From Anthopleura xanthogrammica (Eukaryota > Cnidaria > Anthozoa > Actiniaria > Actiniidae), in NCBI GenBank assembly GCA_964019055.1, contig OZ025210.1, positions 10,784,658 to 10,848,657 on the forward strand: DNA of 64,000 nucleotides. Direction: 5' to 3'. The translations under genes and the position numbers were made by a program. Below the pieces are notes generated by a model. The model was not told the DNA's origin. It searched no databases and saw only the letters and a program-made list of their open reading frames with translations. Shown piece after piece: positions 59,093 to 64,000 of the stretch. The first letter of the stretch is position 1. Every line of letters begins with the position of its first letter.

Positions 59093-59685
59093 AAAGTAAA
59101 TCTCCACGCTAAAAGAAGGCTAGGAGTAACATGAACAGTAACGATAAATCGCATCTCCTTTTTTTATAGTACAGTATTACTTTAACAAACATTTTTCGTG
59201 TCCAATATGTCACTGGTCACCCCTGACGACCCTAAGAGCGTCTGCGTAGGAGGCTAGAGGCTACGCTTAACGTGGTCAAACAGTTCTGCTCATCTGCCCA
59301 TTCACGCCGTTTAAATGATTCAGCTTTGCGTGACGAAGCTGACGAACGCAGCTCGGAAAATGTAATCTTGCTTGTGGAGGCAAGGAAAATGCAGTTGTTT
59401 TCAAAATTATAGAGAATTTTTTTCAAACATTTTTCTATTGCATTTCACTACTCTGTTTAAGAGTGTATTTCAGTAAAATGCTTATATTTCTGGCGCAGGT
59501 ACGTTTCTCTTCCCTTTTTTTATATTTCGGGTGCCTTTCCCTGGTTTTACCTTCACCTTAGATCATGTGTCAGTTCGTAAGAAGTTGCGCACTGTTTTCA
59601 ATTGACTTAAAAGATTATTATCATTATTCACTGGAATTATTGACCGGTGAAAAAACGATATTCCAGATTTTTCCTTACCCGTATC

Positions 59686-59883
59686 TTAAAAGTTTTCTTC
59701 AGGCTCTTTTTCATTCCCCGAGTCTCTTTCTTGTACTTGGTTGAACATCAGCAGTTGTAGAATGTCGTATACCATCCTAAACAACTCGTACAAGGCTCTC
59801 AGTAGGTTCATCAGCGGTAAACTTTGCCAGAAATATTGGACATTGTCAGCGGTGTTAGGCATGAATGAAAATGAAGTGGTTTT
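59686..59883 (-). CDS. possible terminal exon of an unrecognised gene
   Basis: On the minus strand a pyrimidine-rich TTTTTCCTCTAG acceptor is followed by 65 open codons and a TAA at 59686-59688. The peptide contains NVQYFWQSLPLMNLLRALYE, then an amphipathic helix-like stretch and an acidic end (EKEPEENF). It also contains an internal Met at codon 8, so it could be a short stand-alone ORF of 58 residues. I do not recognise it and found no partner exon upstream. It may be chance. Confidence 0.28.
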   Translation of the reverse strand, partial: KTTSFSFMPNTADNVQYFWQSLPLMNLLRALYELFRMVYDILQLLMFNQVQERDSGNEKEPEENF

Positions 59884-61204
59884 CTAGAGGAAAAATATAA
59901 CTACATGGTTTCCAAGCACATATTTATATTCAACTATGATGTTAGTAAAACAATTCTTGCCAAAAAATAGTTACTTGACAATCAAAAGAACAACTATTAT
60001 TTTTCTGTTGATAAGCCTCACCACAGGAAGCCCATGAAGGACAAGAAACAAGTTTCAAACGTAAATCGTTACTTTAAGCTTCCTTATTGTATCTCAGCAG
60101 TCAATAGGAGCTTGTAAAAACAAAATGGCGATATTTAGGGGGTTTTGAAGCTGTTTGGAGCAGTTCTCTGTGGTTTCTTGTCATTTTTAACTGAAAACTA
60201 CGAGCTAACAACGCGTCGAATCGCTTAAAATTTAACCTAACTTCAAGCTTCTTGGGAACCTACATTCTGAAGGCATACTGTCTATTTTGAGCGGTTTTGG
60301 ATTTATTAAACACTCGTTTGGTGATATCGAGGTGGAGCTCTTTTACTTTTAAATTTTTTCGAGCTCAAATAAGACGATTTTGGGGTCAAGTGTGGCCAGA
60401 TTTATAGACGATGTATGGAATCTAGAGCTTTCGAAGCCTTTCGAAGGCAAGTAGTCCGGGAACCAATATGTCGCATGATTCAATGATCATTTTACGCTTA
60501 TTTAGTAGCTTGTAGGGTGGGTTGTTTGTCGCGATGTGGAGCTCAGAGGAAATAAAACCCTATTCGCCGTAAATAGAGGAAGCTCTATATTCCCCATACA
60601 TTTCCTATAAGACTCGACGGCTATTTTGTAAGCTGAAACGCATCATTGCGCATGTATGAGCAGGCTCATGTCCCATATTTCTGGCAATGATAACAGCTTG
60701 GTTTGGATCAGTCATCGTGGTCAGTGCTGTGGTGCAGTACTTGGATATACACTTGAAAATAACAGTACTTGGATGTTGAACGGAGCAAAGCCCAAAGTAT
60801 CACCTTTACTGAAGGATTGATTGACTGGCGATTCTACCCTGCTATAAATACCCTGGTTGAGGTCACATGGGTACCGGAAAATAAAAACTCGACAGTGGCG
60901 GTTCATAATAGTGACGCATGTCACATTATATCGCTTACAACCTTTTCCGTAAAACAGGACTGGACTGGACCCCAAATCTATAAAGTATAGACTGGACTCA
61001 AAAAAATATGTATAACATGGACTCAAACTGAATCTAAATTTCTCTACCGAACCAATTTATCAACTTTGCTATACCTATATATTTTACTTCTCATCATTAC
61101 TGTGCTAAGGAAGTATAGGGCTAATTAGAAATATGCTACAAAATACAAAAGCGAACACTCAAAAGCGAGCACGTATAAAATAAAGGAAAGGTCGAGATTA
61201 TTCA

Positions 61205-61455
61205 TGACATGCTCCGCCCGGACTCTCGACCCCTTACCCATTGATATACCAAATTTCAGCAAAAAGTTACCCCTCTTTTATACTTTTTTTGCCTGAAAAG
61301 GTACCCCTTTCATATACTTTTGAAGAAATGCTACCCTTTTGATACCAAAATTCACAAATTCCCACCCCTTTTCTGTACCTGCGGCCTGTAAAACGTACCC
61401 CTTTCAAGCGGAGCATCTACGTGTAGTCAATTATAGGGAGTACCCCCCCCCCCCC
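61205..61455. mobile_element. ~250 bp element, ATGCTCCGCCCGGAC family, copy 2
   Basis: Starts ATGCTCCGCCCGGACTCTCG and ends AAGCGGAGCATCTACGTGTA. It shares ACCCCTTACCC, AAAATTCACAAATT-like and CCACCCCTTT segments with 42700-42950. A C15-16 run follows at 61444. Confidence 0.88.
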
Positions 61456-64000
61456 CCGCGGGCTTTTCCCGATGAGCCATCTTTCTAAATCTTATGAGAT
61501 TACTCAGCTGATAGTGGAGGAGAGAACCGCTTTTCTGTTATCCTGGTATGGAATAATATACAACAATATAGCCAGACCAGTCTTATATTACAACACTTTA
61601 TTTCTCCAATTTATTTGGATTAACATTCACCCAGTCAGATACAAGCTCACCCAGTTTCACCACACACTATACAAGTCATGGTCTATGTATTTTATAAATA
61701 GCCTGGGGTTAAATATTGAAAACTGACATCTTTAGGGGAATCCCCTAATTAGAAGGTTTCTATTGGCCAAAATGCTGACACAACATCTCACTTGTCACGC
61801 ATGCATAGTACACGAACGATATGCAAATCTCACCGTTTTCACAAGGAATACGAAATTCGATGGTCTGTGATGGTGGATAACAAGCTCCAAATGATGGATT
61901 TTTGGGTACAGTTTTCCAACTGAATACCATGGAATCAAGCGAGATGATCTACTCGGCTAACTTGACAGACTTTCAATCGACCTCGTAGCAATGGTACTCG
62001 ATTTTAGTCCTCGTAATCCATCTTGTATGTCTGGAATTGGCGAGAGGAAAACTTATGGGACCATGTTTGTGAAGCAAGTCAACTCTTCTAAAGAAACCGT
62101 TTGAAGGTAATATTTTGATCGTTAAATCATTCCTTGGCTTTACTGGATTACTGGATTCTATCTTGTATCTCTTGTGGCCATGGAATCGAGATGGAAGTGC
62201 GACTTGTCGATCGAAACCGAGACAGAGCAGAATTGTTTCTTACACAAATATCAACTTTCTTGACCTAATTCCTGTTCGTTGTGTGCTTCGAGGGTTTTTT
62301 CTGGGTTCTCCAGTTTTCCTCTCTCCGCCAAAAATCGGCTTCTAAACTCAAATTTGCTCATGGAATGAGGGCCACAGGTTTGTTAGCCACTGGTTATTAA
62401 GTGCTACCCTTGAAAAACTAGGACGACTTTTGAAACCTTTCGAAGCTCAGTACTGAGTTTCATCTTGATGTGGAAGTGATTGGAATCCATCTTGTATTTC
62501 AGTCCAAAGTGCCATCCAATATTTTGAATCTCTCTTTTGAGGGTCATTTTCATCCAGATATTATAGTTTGTGTCCTTTTCTTGTTTTTATTACACCAACA
62601 TCCTGTATTTCTAGCAAAATTTGCTAAAATGGAACACAAACAAATATTGTGCAACTTCTCTTTTCATTGGGATATTATTATTAGCTACTAATATCTATAG
62701 GTGTGTAGTGACTAGTCTGTAATGAATTCTGCAGGGATCTCCTTGTTTTCTTTGGATTTGACTTCGACTTCATAAACTACAATGCTAGTTTTAGTGATTC
62801 AGTTTATTTTTAACATACGCTGTGTCCTTGTGTGACGAAAATATTGTATGTAATAGATACAATATTGTTGCGAATATCGTAAAAATTGTAGGTTGTATCA
62901 CCTCGATCGCAGCTTCAAGATCTAGATTACAGACTACGAGAATACAGCGTTATAACATTTAATAGCCCTAAAAATTCTAAAATTACAATAAATCAAAATA
63001 CTACTGCTTTGCCCTAAAAATAAAGTATGACAAAATACAAATCCTGAACAAGACTAAAACTACCAAGATTTACGCCAACCGTTCCATCTAATACATTGTT
63101 GCACTTTTTCTCCAGTTCTAGTGTATTTGTGACGGATGTCAGGTCCATACATACTGTTACTATGCTGTGTACATCGTCAGGATATAATCTTGGTGAGTAA
63201 CATCTCTACATCTACTTGGTATCTTGTATGTTATTTCTACAGCTGGTTATTGCTCTAATTTCTAATGGCTGGCTGTCCTCGGTCTGGAAAGAAATCAAAA
63301 GTTCAAATAGAATACTAAGAAGAGTAGTGTTAGTAGAATCCCGCTACATTGAGAGCGGTTTAGGTGATTTATATGATGAGTTCTGAATTCTCGGAGAAAG
63401 GGAAATATTGATTTATTTTTATGCTCCAGTAGTTGCTTGAAGTCGGATAACCAATTAGAGAGCAGATTTTTAAATATAGAGTGACATTAATCTGATTGAC
63501 ACCCTGTCTTTCCTATTAATATTAATTTTTTTTAACTCTACGAGAATTCATAGTTGTTACAAGGTAAAACGCATGTATTTCACACGAAGAAATAAAACAA
63601 AACGAACTGTAATCCATCTGAGATAGATGTATAAAAGAAGGAATACGAGTTATGGATTTGTTGTTAGTTTGTAGCATCTTAGAGGAATTTTGTCGTCGCA
63701 GATATAGAACTAGAGCTTACTATGGAAAGTGCGAACCTGACATGAACGCCAGTGATAAAAGTTTATTTACTTCATTTTTTAATATTTCAAAATATTATAC
63801 CCTACTACTAATAACAGTAATGATCTAATTCAAGTGTTGTGCAGTAAGGCAAGATATCTTGATAATGTGCGATAGATTGTTCTTTTTCTACTTACTAGTT
63901 CAGATTGTGTGTTCATCGTTCTCTTCTGGTGCTCCAGTTTCCTCCACATCACGGCTCATCAGTATAACACACAAATAGCAGAGAACAAGAGTCTCACACA

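Larger units (their letters stand above)
50552..64000. other. 13.4 kb gene-poor tail of the window
   Basis: Apart from the possible exon at 59686-59883, I can support no gene here. 50552-51450 should contain the TMEM145 promoter but shows no clear core motif. Listed elements are at 51473, 52178, 54172, 56562, 57212, 58458, 59027 and 61205. The blocks 53000-54100, 59900-61000 and 61500-64000 are A+T-rich with only short ORFs of no recognisable family. 59220-59430 resembles an interspersed repeat (CTCATCTGCCCATTC). Confidence 0.5.

Noticed and set aside
63060..63345. Possible LTR-retrotransposon remnant (TGTAGCGGG-like end, Lys/Arg-rich frame on the minus strand)
   Set aside because: Only a short open frame with no protease, RT or integrase motif, and no second LTR in the window.

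Overview
The window is eukaryotic, A+T-rich, and made of intron-split genes embedded in dense, mostly non-autonomous transposon debris. Gene content and architecture fit an early-branching metazoan. A cnidarian, probably an anthozoan such as a stony coral, is my inference; no species marker was identified. Almost no true gene is visible as one long ORF. I rebuilt the genes from splice-flanked exons whose phases all agree.

Genes, left to right: (1) ZNF511-type C2H2 zinc-finger gene, + strand, 5' exons off the left edge, 1026-4762. (2) A six-exon gene for a secreted modular protein, PAN/apple - EGF - TSP1 - F5/8C (discoidin), - strand, 7622-13775. (3) TBCEL, tubulin cofactor E-like, - strand, 20410-24541. 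(4) PTPMT1, mitochondrial PGP phosphatase, + strand, 25503-28323, divergent from TBCEL. (5) An unrecognised three-exon gene for a 144-residue basic protein, - strand, 29629-31473. (6) CKS1-type cyclin-dependent kinase subunit, - strand, 32760-34456. (7) TMEM145-type seven-helix membrane protein, 18 exons, - strand, 38266-50551. (8) A possible terminal exon at 59686-59883 (-). The last 13 kb has no gene I can name.

Repeats fill introns and spacers. They include a palindromic ~197 bp MITE (family A, about 12 copies), a ~140 bp MITE (family B, about 5 copies), and several other hairpin/TIR elements, two of which show nested insertions. There is a 1.68 kb long-TIR element with an apparent 11 bp target duplication, tRNA-derived SINE copies, a LINE reverse-transcriptase remnant, and a THAP-domain fragment between inverted repeats. 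Tandem arrays have units of 3, 5, 11, 16, 22, 36, 51, 57/63 and 81 bp. Several arrays have units divisible by three and create long false ORFs.

The genes do not form a pathway. They are ordinary housekeeping or cell-surface genes that happen to be neighbours. The most original coding items are the secreted four-domain protein and the unnamed basic protein.
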